Source: Cyanobacteria bacterium UBA1186 (GTDB lineage Bacteria > Cyanobacteriota > Vampirovibrionia > Gastranaerophilales > Gastranaerophilaceae). Taken from it: 7,260 nucleotides of DNA. How positions within the stretch are numbered: position 1 is the first letter of the stretch; every line of letters starts with the position of its first letter. Below, in pieces: positions 1 to 5,933 of this stretch. A model generated the notes under the pieces. The model did not search any database. It was not told where the DNA came from and saw only the letters and a program-made list of their open reading frames with translations. The position numbers and the translations under genes were made by a program. Location: assembly GCA_002309875.1 (NCBI GenBank), contig DBYM01000066.1, positions 7,981 through 15,240 on the forward strand, in the 5' to 3' direction.

Positions 1-630
1 CTGAATTATACCCTTATATTTCAACAAAGCATTTATATATATATGCACACTCTTTTTAATAATTTTAATATCATTAGGGTGAAACTTCCTTTGTCCCATA
101 AGATTAATTGTAAAGAACGGCAGCAGACGGGGCGAATAAATCTGGGCAATTATTAACCCTAATATCAGTATGACTTCCTTGTCCGATTGCTTCATATCTA
201 AAATTGCAGCCATAAGTTTTGCCGCATATTTTGCAAAGGGAGCCTGCCCAATGAGGGTTAATTCCTTTTGACCGCGCATAATATTTGTTAAAAGTTCATA
301 CGAATCATCTTTGTAGAAGAAGTCTATCGCCCTGTCAACTGCAATATACATGGTTTGTATCTGTTCTTCTTTTGACAGGTATGCAGGGTCAACGGCAAAG
401 TCAAGGAACGACTGTGCGTATTTTGTCTGATGTTCAAGCAGTTCCTTTACCACGGCATCAAACAATTCTTTTTTCCCTCCCCAATAGTAGGAAATCAGTG
501 CTATATTTACCCCGGAATTTTTGCAGATATCACGCACGCTTGTTCCGTCAAACCCCTTCTGTGCAAAGAGTTTTGTTGCTGTTCTTAAAATGTGTTCTTT
601 GGTCTTTTCGCCATCAAGTTTACTGTTCAT
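1..630 (-). CDS. TetR/AcrR-family transcriptional regulator (3' end outside window)
   Basis: This is a DNA-binding repressor, probably ligand-responsive and dimeric. The frame is open from ATG at 630 to the window edge: 210 codons without a stop. TetR proteins are usually about 190-220 residues, so only a few residues are probably missing. The N-terminus has the TetR helix-turn-helix: a first helix around KEHILRTATKLFAQKGFDGT (11-30), then SVRDICKNSGVNIALISYYW (31-50) and GGKKELFDAVVKELL. This fits the family pattern of G-T-(S/T)-V-x-x-I, then G-V-x-x-x-x-(I/L)-Y-x-(F/W)-G-x-K. The C-terminal ligand and dimer part (70-210) is helical and divergent; its subgroup (perhaps CecR/YbiH-like) is a guess. 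The gene diverges from the TolC-fusion gene, so that gene and tetR itself are the likely targets. No Shine-Dalgarno is visible upstream of the ATG, so translation may start near the 5' end of the mRNA. The family is clear; the ligand is unknown. Confidence 0.9.
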   Translation of the reverse strand, partial: MNSKLDGEKTKEHILRTATKLFAQKGFDGTSVRDICKNSGVNIALISYYWGGKKELFDAVVKELLEHQTKYAQSFLDFAVDPAYLSKEEQIQTMYIAVDRAIDFFYKDDSYELLTNIMRGQKELTLIGQAPFAKYAAKLMAAILDMKQSDKEVILILGLIIAQIYSPRLLPFFTINLMGQRKFHPNDIKIIKKSVHIYINALLKYKGIIQ

Positions 631-637
631 ATTTATA

Positions 638-665
638 TTATTAAACAAACGTTTAAGATTATCAA
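638..665 (-). promoter_or_regulatory. Possible tetR promoter overlapping the operator
   Basis: Read on the minus strand, TTGATA (665-660) is followed after 16 bp by the weak hexamer TAATAA (643-638). Transcription would then start close to the ATG at 630, giving a very short leader or none. The putative operator at 641-656 lies mostly between the two hexamers, a good place for repression. An alternative pair, TTGAAA (688-683) and GATAAT (663-658), has a long 19-bp spacer and would start about 20 bases further upstream. The choice between them is uncertain. Confidence 0.3.
641..656. promoter_or_regulatory. Putative TetR operator (inverted repeat)
   Basis: TTAAAC and GTTTAA form a perfect 6-bp inverted repeat around a 4-base centre (TTAAACAAACGTTTAA). 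It lies 10 bp upstream of the tetR ATG, in the gap between the two divergent genes. Position, size and symmetry fit a TetR-family operator, most directly for autoregulation. It is about 37 bp upstream of the -35 of the divergent fusion gene, so control of that gene would need a second site or extended binding. Binding by this particular regulator is inferred. Confidence 0.5.
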
Positions 666-693
666 GCCAATTGTAAATTTAATTTCAACCCTA

Positions 694-722
694 TTGACAC
701 AAATCATTTTTTACATTAAATT
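694..722 (+). promoter_or_regulatory. Sigma-70-type promoter for the binding-protein/TolC fusion gene
   Basis: A consensus -35 hexamer TTGACA (694-699) is followed after 17 bp by TAAATT (717-722), which matches the -10 consensus at four of six positions. Transcription would start near 729, leaving a leader of about 55 bases that contains the A/T inverted repeat and the GGAG ribosome site. Confidence 0.55.
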
Positions 723-740
723 AACTCTCGTATTAGTAAT

Positions 741-765
741 AAATTTTAAAAACAATTTAAAATTT
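741..765. repeat. Perfect 10-bp A/T inverted repeat in the fusion-gene leader
   Basis: The arms AAATTTTAAA (741-750) and TTTAAAATTT (756-765) are exact reverse complements around a 5-base loop, AACAA. The repeat lies between the predicted transcription start and the Shine-Dalgarno at 774-777. It could be an RNA hairpin near the ribosome site or a protein-binding palindrome. All pairs are A:T, so an RNA stem would be weak, and AT-rich DNA produces such repeats by chance more often than mixed sequence does. Confidence 0.45.
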
Positions 766-785
766 TGGATATGGAGTAATAGAAG

Positions 786-3257
786 ATGAAGAAGTTTTTA
801 AGCACAATTTTGATGTTGTTTATGCTTTTGACATATTCGGGAACGGCATATGCCGCAAATCCTAACCCTAACATGCCAAGACCTAAACAACCGAATTTAC
901 AGGCTGCGCCAAACGCAAAGCCTATTGAACTCGCATTTGTGTTTGACGGACCGTCAGATAAAAATGCAGAAGTTTTGGCAACCTTTCAGAAGGTAATAAC
1001 AATGTCATTACTGCCTGATTTCAAGGCATCATTCCCTAAAGATTTAATTTTTACGGGCAACTGGACAGAAGCAGGTGCTAAAGCAGTTTCTGACAAAGCC
1101 CTTGCTTCACGTGCCAGAATGATTATTTCGTTAGGGTTTATGTCAAGTGATTACTACGCAGGCAAACAAAACAAACAAAAATATGTCATAACTATTGACC
1201 AATATGGATTAAGAGATTTTGGAGATAAATTCTTTAACCCTGTTCAGCAATCGGTTGATGACTTTGTTACTTTCCATGCCCTTGTACCGGGAAGTAAAAA
1301 GACTGCCATTTTGATGAATGAAAACTACTATAAAATGCATCAGGATTGGAATTCTATAATTAAGAAAAGACTTGCCGACAAAAAATGTGATATAAATTTT
1401 GTCCTTGTTCCGATGAATTCAGATGTACAGGGCTCATTATCAAAGATGCCTTCAGATGTTGATTCGGTATTCGTAACACCGTTATTCAACCTCACACAGG
1501 CACAGAGAAAAGAAGTATATCAATATATAAACAGCAAGAAATTACCTTCTTACTCAGCCGTTGGTAAAGAAGATGTTGCAATAGGTGCAATGCTCGGTAC
1601 TTCAACTTTTAACGTTGATAAGAAACTTGCCGAAGCAACCTCATTTAATATTCATGGCGTTCTTCACGGCATGGCCGTAAAAGACCAGAAAATACCTTTT
1701 TATGATGATAAAATATTGTTCTACAATTCCGATACCGGAGAAGAAGTCGGTTATGTACCGCCTCTCAGATTGCTGAACAACAGTACCGTAATATCAAACA
1801 AGGAACTACCTAAATATACGTTAGGCTCACTCCTTGATACCTTAGATGAAAACAACCTTGATATGAAGAGGAAACAGTATCTTATAAGTGCTGCAAGAAG
1901 ATCTGTAGCAAGTGCTTATTTGAGATATTTACCTACACTCAGATTGGATTTGGGTTACCAAACATATGACAGCGGTTATGCAGAATCCTATTCGGGCGTT
2001 CCGACCAGAGCAGGTGTATTTACGGTTGCTATGGACCAGGTTTTGTATTCACCTGATTTGGTTACAAACATAATCGTTAAGCATAAAAAACTGAAATTCA
2101 ACAAAGCAGAGCATGCTTTGACAACAACAAATACCGAATTCCAGGCTGCTAACCTCTATGTTGAAGCACTGATGCTTGAAAATGCAATAAAGGTACAGGA
2201 AGAAGAATTGCAGGAAACCCGTGATAACCTGGCTATGTCACGTGTCCGCCAAAAAACAGGAAAGTGCGGAAACGAAGAAATTATGCGCTGGGCAGGGCAG
2301 GTTAGCGAAGAAGAAAAGAAACTGCTCGGTATGCAGGCAGAGTTAAAGAATATCAAAGTCAGCGTAAGCAAACTTTTGAACAAAGACCAAAAGGAAAACT
2401 TTGATTTTGCTCCGCTTACGGCGAGCGATCCGTCTTTCTTCTCCTCAGACGTACATATTATTGACCACGTAAGAAACCCGCAAAGATTAGGCAAATTTAC
2501 CGACATGCTTGTTGAACAGGTTCAGTATATGTCGCCTGAAACAGTTAAACTTAAGGCCGCTATTGCGATGAAGAAAGCAGAAATGGCAAATTACGGTCAG
2601 AAATTCTTCCTGCCGAATGCAAAAATGTCATTAGAGTATTCGACTCAGTTTGACAGAAATCTGCCATACGAAAACGCGGCTCATAATCAACTTAAATCAG
2701 GTAATGTTGCTATGTCACCGCTTACGGGCTTAACACCTATGCAGGCATACTTGGCTTCACCATATTTAAGTTTAGACCAAAACTCATTCAGATTCTTAAT
2801 CGCAGCGCAGTGGAAACCGATAGAAGGTGGCCATAAGATTGCTGAGATTGCAAGATGCAAATCTGAATTAAACGAGTTAAATGCATACTTAGAAGAAGTC
2901 AATACTCAACTTGAAATGACAATTCGTGAAGTTGTAAACAGAGCAATCGCAAAATACTTTATGATTGAAAAATCTTACAAAGCATTATTTGCTGAAGCCG
3001 AAAACTACCAGATTGTTAAGGCAAGATATTTGGTCGGCAAAGCTCCTATCAACCAACTTGTTGATGCACAGGATTTATACTTTACGGCTAAATTAAACGC
3101 ATTCAATTCACAGTATGAATTCTTCAAAGAATTGCTTTGGGTACAAAGAGGTTTAATCTCGGTCAACTGGGCAAAAGCATCTCCTGAAGCAAAAGAATGG
3201 ATGATGAGAGTTCCGAAAGAACTTCCTGAAGAAGAAGACTTCGTATTATCCTTATAA
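786..3257 (+). CDS. Fusion of periplasmic ABC_sub_bind-like solute-binding domain and TolC-family outer-membrane channel
   Basis: The 823-residue precursor starts at ATG 786, with GGAG (774-777) nine bases upstream. Residues 1-23 are a Sec signal peptide (Lys-Lys, hydrophobic core, AYA before the likely cut). There is no lipobox cysteine. An Asn/Pro-rich linker (24-45) follows. Residues about 46-330 look like the ABC_sub_bind/TrpX-like periplasmic-binding family: alternating strands and helices, and an ending (LFYNSDTGEEVGYVPPLRLL, 311-330) matching that family's N-x-x-(T/A)-x-x-(L/V)-G-x-x-(I/V)-P end. Residues about 340-815 have the two repeats of TolC/OEP channels. Each begins with a beta segment (YLPTLRLDLGYQTYD, 381-395; FLPNAKMSLEYSTQFD, 608-623) and continues into long amphipathic helices, with the typical L-x-G-x-x-x-x-x-x-L-V-D-A-Q end (749-762). 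Ordinary TolC proteins are about 430-500 residues, so the N-terminal 330 are extra. The protein should span the outer membrane and periplasm. The substrate is unknown; no membrane-fusion or inner-membrane pump gene is in the window. Confidence 0.82.
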   Translation: MKKFLSTILMLFMLLTYSGTAYAANPNPNMPRPKQPNLQAAPNAKPIELAFVFDGPSDKNAEVLATFQKVITMSLLPDFKASFPKDLIFTGNWTEAGAKAVSDKALASRARMIISLGFMSSDYYAGKQNKQKYVITIDQYGLRDFGDKFFNPVQQSVDDFVTFHALVPGSKKTAILMNENYYKMHQDWNSIIKKRLADKKCDINFVLVPMNSDVQGSLSKMPSDVDSVFVTPLFNLTQAQRKEVYQYINSKKLPSYSAVGKEDVAIGAMLGTSTFNVDKKLAEATSFNIHGVLHGMAVKDQKIPFYDDKILFYNSDTGEEVGYVPPLRLLNNSTVISNKELPKYTLGSLLDTLDENNLDMKRKQYLISAARRSVASAYLRYLPTLRLDLGYQTYDSGYAESYSGVPTRAGVFTVAMDQVLYSPDLVTNIIVKHKKLKFNKAEHALTTTNTEFQAANLYVEALMLENAIKVQEEELQETRDNLAMSRVRQKTGKCGNEEIMRWAGQVSEEEKKLLGMQAELKNIKVSVSKLLNKDQKENFDFAPLTASDPSFFSSDVHIIDHVRNPQRLGKFTDMLVEQVQYMSPETVKLKAAIAMKKAEMANYGQKFFLPNAKMSLEYSTQFDRNLPYENAAHNQLKSGNVAMSPLTGLTPMQAYLASPYLSLDQNSFRFLIAAQWKPIEGGHKIAEIARCKSELNELNAYLEEVNTQLEMTIREVVNRAIAKYFMIEKSYKALFAEAENYQIVKARYLVGKAPINQLVDAQDLYFTAKLNAFNSQYEFFKELLWVQRGLISVNWAKASPEAKEWMMRVPKELPEEEDFVLSL

Positions 3258-3269
3258 TATGGAAAATAT

Positions 3270-3302
3270 AAAAGAGGGGTGAACAAACACCCCTCTTTTT
3301 TT
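3270..3302 (+). terminator. Strong intrinsic terminator after the fusion gene
   Basis: AAAGAGGGGTG (3271-3281) pairs perfectly with CACCCCTCTTT (3288-3298) around the 6-base loop AACAAA. The stem extends by one A:T pair (3270/3299), and the T run continues to 3302. It begins 13 bases after the stop codon. The upstream A-tract could also allow some function in the reverse direction. It separates the fusion gene from the next operon. Confidence 0.92.
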
Positions 3303-3315
3303 GATGTTTCGTTTA

Positions 3316-3324
3316 TGCTAGAAT
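3316..3324 (+). promoter_or_regulatory. Extended -10 promoter for the CooC-like/folD operon
   Basis: TAGAAT (3319-3324) is one base from the -10 consensus and is preceded by TGC (3316-3318), the extended -10 element that can compensate for a poor -35. No good -35 is present; the equivalent position lies in the terminator T run. Transcription would start near 3331, just before the GAGG ribosome site at 3338-3341. It follows immediately after the terminator, as expected for an independent operon. Confidence 0.55.
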
Positions 3325-3349
3325 AATCACAATAAATGAGGATATAAAT

Positions 3350-4105
3350 TTGACCACAAAAATAGCAGTAACGGGAAAAAGCGGAAGCGGTAAAACCACC
3401 ATAACAAAGGCTTTACTAAAGGTTATAAAAGAATATTTTCCTGAAAAATCAATTTTGCTCTTTGATAATGACCTTACAGGCGAATTAGGACACACTTTCG
3501 GGCTGGATATAAGAAACACCATTTACGGAATAAGAAGCGGGAAACACGAATACAGAACAGGTATTCCTCAGCAAATGACAAAGCAGGAATATATCGAATG
3601 GGCTTTAGAAGATATTGTTATACCGATTGAAGATAACGTAGATATAATCGTTTCCTGGTTAGTAGGCTCAAAGGACTGCAGATGCCCGATTACAGGGCAG
3701 ATAAACGACGCGCTTCAAAAACTTATTGAAAGATACGACTTTGTAATCTTTGACTGCGAATTTGACGTAAAATACCTTATTCAACTTGTTGATATTGATA
3801 TTGACCTTGCACTCATTATCACAAATCCCGCAATAGAGTCCATAAAACTTGCCCAGCGCATAGTTGAATACTCAGCAAAATATACGGCAGGCGGACAGAT
3901 GGGAATTGTAATGAACAAAGCCGATAAACGTGACATGACAGAAATTTATACACTTGCGAAAGAAGCAGGACTTGATATACTAGGCTCAATCCCTATGGAT
4001 AACAGTATGACACAGGGCTCAATAACAAGGGATTCGGATATCGTTACAGATGCCGTAAAACAATTCTATTTCAGATTAAATCTTCCACAGGAGAATAACA
4101 AATGA
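3350..4105 (+). CDS. CooC-like P-loop ATPase (MinD/ParA, SIMIBI class)
   Basis: This 251-residue cytoplasmic ATPase begins with TTG at 3350. GAGG (3338-3341) lies 8 bases upstream, and the nearby ATG at 3336 is out of frame. Residues 4-17 (KIAVTGKSGSGKTT) hold a deviant Walker A with the family's signature lysine (K10) and P-loop lysine (K15). FDNDLTGELGHTFGL (38-52) matches the family's D-x-D segment. YDFVIFDCE (129-137) is the Walker B region. MNKADK (188-193) is the nucleotide-base N-K-x-D motif, and GSIPMD (212-217) follows. A Cys-Arg-Cys (110-112) sits where CooC, the nickel-insertion ATPase of carbon monoxide dehydrogenase, has its metal-binding Cys-X-Cys, and MTKQEYIEWAL upstream also fits CooC. 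One difference: CooC's conserved D-x-E-A-G-x-E-H after Walker B reads D-C-E-F-D-V-K-Y here, so the protein is divergent and its client may differ. It overlaps folD by four bases. Family is well supported; a role in nickel or another metal's insertion is inferred. Confidence 0.8.
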   Translation: MTTKIAVTGKSGSGKTTITKALLKVIKEYFPEKSILLFDNDLTGELGHTFGLDIRNTIYGIRSGKHEYRTGIPQQMTKQEYIEWALEDIVIPIEDNVDIIVSWLVGSKDCRCPITGQINDALQKLIERYDFVIFDCEFDVKYLIQLVDIDIDLALIITNPAIESIKLAQRIVEYSAKYTAGGQMGIVMNKADKRDMTEIYTLAKEAGLDILGSIPMDNSMTQGSITRDSDIVTDAVKQFYFRLNLPQENNK

Positions 4106-4926
4106 TATTGCTCGACGGAAAAGCAGCTTCAGAAAAATTATTAAAAACAGTAAAAGAGCGGGTTTCAGCATTAAAAAAGAAGCCTCACCTTGTTGTAATC
4201 CTCGTTGGAGATGATCCTGCAAGCAGGCTTTATGTAAAAAACAAACAGAAAGCAGCGTGGCAGACAGGAATCCGTTCAACTGTTATTGAACTTGATTATA
4301 ATACTCAGGAAAACGAGTTAATTAACAGAATTGAAGAACTGAACACGGACGAAGATGTAACAGGTATTTTAGTTCAACTTCCTCTGCCTTCACATATCGA
4401 CAAGAATAAAGTAGCAGCCGCAATCTCACCGCTTAAAGATGTTGACGGGTTTAGTCCCGAAAACGTCGGAAGGCTGACGATGGGAACAGAGCCTTATTTC
4501 TATCCTGCAACCCCGCAGGGAGTAATAATGCTTCTTGATGAATATCAAATTCCGATTGAAGGAAAAGATGCGGTTGTGCTGGGCCGTTCAAATATTGTCG
4601 GAAAACCTATGGCTCAAATGCTTTTGAGAAGAAATGCAACCGTAACATTATGTCATTCCTTCAGCAAAGGACTTGATGACAAAATAAAAACCGCCGATAT
4701 CCTGGTATCTGCGGTTGGTAAAAAAATTGTAAGATGTAAGATGGTTAAGAATGATTCTGTTATAGTTGATGTCGGAATATTCAGGGATTCTGACGGTCAA
4801 CTTACCGGTGATGTGGATTTTGATTATGTTTCCGACTCTGCCGGTTATATATCTCCCGTTCCGGGAGGTGTCGGTCCTATGACTATTGCTTCTTTGATGT
4901 TTAATTGCTCTAAAATTTATCAGTAG
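4102..4926 (+). CDS. folD: FolD, bifunctional methylenetetrahydrofolate dehydrogenase / methenyltetrahydrofolate cyclohydrolase
   Basis: FolD oxidises 5,10-methylene-THF with NADP and hydrolyses the methenyl product to 10-formyl-THF, which feeds purine and formyl-methionine synthesis. The 274 residues are close to the usual 280-290. Visible motifs: GDDPASRLYVKNKQKAA (36-52), with catalytic Tyr44 and Lys48; GILVQLPLP (88-96); KDVDGF (112-117), with the folate-site aspartate; GRSNIVGKPMA (161-171) in the nucleotide-binding domain; and PVPGGVGPMT (252-261). The common P-C-T-P reads P-A-T-P here (135-138), a mild substitution outside the catalytic Tyr/Lys pair. The ATG overlaps the preceding stop as ATGA, so translation is probably coupled to the CooC-like gene; GGAG lies upstream at 4090-4093. 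The gene ends 11 bp from a convergent gene and I see no clear terminator between them. Confidence 0.97.
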   Translation: MILLDGKAASEKLLKTVKERVSALKKKPHLVVILVGDDPASRLYVKNKQKAAWQTGIRSTVIELDYNTQENELINRIEELNTDEDVTGILVQLPLPSHIDKNKVAAAISPLKDVDGFSPENVGRLTMGTEPYFYPATPQGVIMLLDEYQIPIEGKDAVVLGRSNIVGKPMAQMLLRRNATVTLCHSFSKGLDDKIKTADILVSAVGKKIVRCKMVKNDSVIVDVGIFRDSDGQLTGDVDFDYVSDSAGYISPVPGGVGPMTIASLMFNCSKIYQ

Positions 4927-4937
4927 GACCGTGTTAA

Positions 4938-5432
4938 TTATGACTGAAGTAAGTGTGTGTTCTTGGCTTCTTCTGAAACGTATGCCTGTTGAGCTTGTTC
5001 CTGAGCATTAAGCATTTCAAGTTGAGTTTCACACATTTCTTTTATTGTTTCGTATTCAAGGTCTAAATCCGAAAGTTCATTTAAAACATCTTCGTCGTAA
5101 TTAGGTGCTTTTGCTTTAGCGTATGCTAATGCTGCTTTTTCGGCATTACATTCAACTCCGTTGGCATCATAATAATGAGTTGCAACCACATTGCCTTTCT
5201 TATTTTTCTCAAGTACAACATAGTTTTGACCGCCGAGCTTGATATCTTTTTCATTTTCAGGGCACATAACATCATTGTATGCTTTTTCGTATGTTTCCTG
5301 ATACTTCTGCATTTTGGTCAATTTCTTTGAGTTAGCATCAAGTCTGTTAGCATTAATCATTTCTCTTAATGCAATAGCATTCTTCTCTGCCTGAATTTTG
5401 AATAATTGACATAATGGTGCTGCGACTGTCAT
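4938..5432 (-). CDS. Hypothetical acidic helical protein, 164 residues
   Basis: I do not recognise this family. The ATG at 5430-5432 is preceded by AAGAGG (minus strand, 5447-5442) at a good 9-base distance, and a promoter lies further upstream, so this is probably a real gene. There is no signal peptide or membrane segment. Residues 10-58 are a long predicted helix rich in Lys, Glu, Asn and Ala. A short central part (65-95) has beta character, with GGQNYVVLEKNKKGNVVATHYYD. The C-terminal 50 residues are again helical and strongly acidic (DEDVLNELSDLDLEYETIKE), ending Gln/Ala-rich. There are four cysteines, at about 8, 57, 95 and 133. Helix-strand-helix layout and charge suggest a small structural or partner-binding protein; no function can be assigned. 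It is convergent with folD and divergent from rnpA. Confidence 0.75.
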   Translation of the reverse strand: MTVAAPLCQLFKIQAEKNAIALREMINANRLDANSKKLTKMQKYQETYEKAYNDVMCPENEKDIKLGGQNYVVLEKNKKGNVVATHYYDANGVECNAEKAALAYAKAKAPNYDEDVLNELSDLDLEYETIKEMCETQLEMLNAQEQAQQAYVSEEAKNTHLLQS

Positions 5433-5472
5433 TGCTCTGTACCTCTTATTTTTTCATCTTACATTTATATAA

Positions 5473-5500
5473 AGTATATAAATTTTATTGAATTTCACAA
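5473..5500 (-). promoter_or_regulatory. Promoter for the 164-residue hypothetical gene
   Basis: On the minus strand, TTGTGA (5500-5495) and TATACT (5478-5473) are separated by 16 bp. The -10 matches consensus at five of six positions and the -35 at four. Transcription would start near 5466, leaving a leader of about 34 bases that contains the AAGAGG ribosome site. Confidence 0.45.
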
Positions 5501-5541
5501 AAAGAATAATTTGTTACAAAACTTTACAATTAGTCAAAATG

Positions 5542-5570
5542 TTTACAAAATATAGCCGTTGGACTATCAT
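5542..5570 (+). promoter_or_regulatory. Promoter for rnpA, possibly giving a leaderless mRNA
   Basis: TTTACA (5542-5547) and TATCAT (5565-5570) each match consensus at five of six positions and are separated by exactly 17 bp. The -10 ends six bases before the ATG at 5577, so +1 would fall on or next to the start codon. This agrees with the lack of a Shine-Dalgarno: the only purine cluster, GGA at 5561-5563, is 13 bases away and lies within the promoter. Confidence 0.5.
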
Positions 5571-5576
5571 TTTAAT

Positions 5577-5933
5577 ATGCTTCCAAAACAATACAGACTC
5601 AAAAAAAGAAGCGCATTTGCCGCTACATACAGAACAGGAAAAACCTTACACAAAAACGGTATAACGGTTTTCTGCGGAAAAGAAAAAAAAGATGACAAAC
5701 CGACTAAAATAGGATTTGTCGTTAGTAAAAAAATTCACAAGAGAGCAGTCAAAAGAAACCGTATAAAAAGATTGATGAGAGAATCCGTCAGAATATTTAT
5801 AAAAAAGCATTCCGGCTTAAATACAAAATATATGTCGCTCATATTCGTCGCATCGGCCGCATTACTCAACAAAAACTTCAGCGATGTTGACAATAGTATA
5901 AATAAAATTATGGATATAATGGCAAATGATTGA
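5577..5933 (+). CDS. rnpA: Ribonuclease P protein component
   Basis: This is the basic protein subunit that binds the catalytic RNase P RNA and helps it recognise and cleave the 5' leader of pre-tRNAs. From ATG 5577 the protein is 118 residues, the normal family size, and begins MLPKQYRLKKRSAFAATYRT, the usual RnpA start (M-L-P-x-x-x-R-L-x-x-x-x-x-F). A longer frame from TTG 5559 adds six residues with no family match and starts inside the promoter, so I reject it. The RNR signature is at AVKRNRIKRLMRES (57-70), preceded by KIGFVVSKKI (44-53). The two genes that usually flank it, rpmH upstream and yidD/yidC downstream, are absent. The gene overlaps the next one by 8 bases. Confidence 0.95.
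   Translation: MLPKQYRLKKRSAFAATYRTGKTLHKNGITVFCGKEKKDDKPTKIGFVVSKKIHKRAVKRNRIKRLMRESVRIFIKKHSGLNTKYMSLIFVASAALLNKNFSDVDNSINKIMDIMAND

Noticed and set aside
32..45. TA-dinucleotide run near the left edge
   Set aside because: It is only 14 bases and encodes part of the TetR C-terminus, so it is composition rather than a functional repeat.
285..644. Plus-strand 119-codon open frame
   Set aside because: It lies antisense to the well-supported TetR gene and its translation shows no family resemblance.
592..789. Plus-strand 65-codon hydrophobic open frame before the fusion gene
   Set aside because: It covers the divergent promoter region and the start of tetR. The hydrophobic translation follows from AT-rich DNA, and no ribosome site is evident.
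2156..2506. Minus-strand 116-codon open frame, Ser/Cys/Phe-rich
   Set aside because: It is the reverse complement of helical, Glu/Lys-rich coding sequence in the TolC domain, which typically gives such Ser/Phe-rich shadows. The minus-strand frames at 2687-2902, 3005-3286, 6126-6374 and 6941-7168 are rejected for the same reason.
4921..4990. Possible bidirectional terminator between folD and the convergent gene
   Set aside because: Only a weak, imperfect GAAG/CTTC pairing with no T run is visible, so I do not call a terminator.
5559..5576. TTG start adding six residues to RnpA
   Set aside because: The ATG at 5577 gives the family's M-L-P start and normal length. The TTG lies inside the predicted promoter and has no ribosome site.
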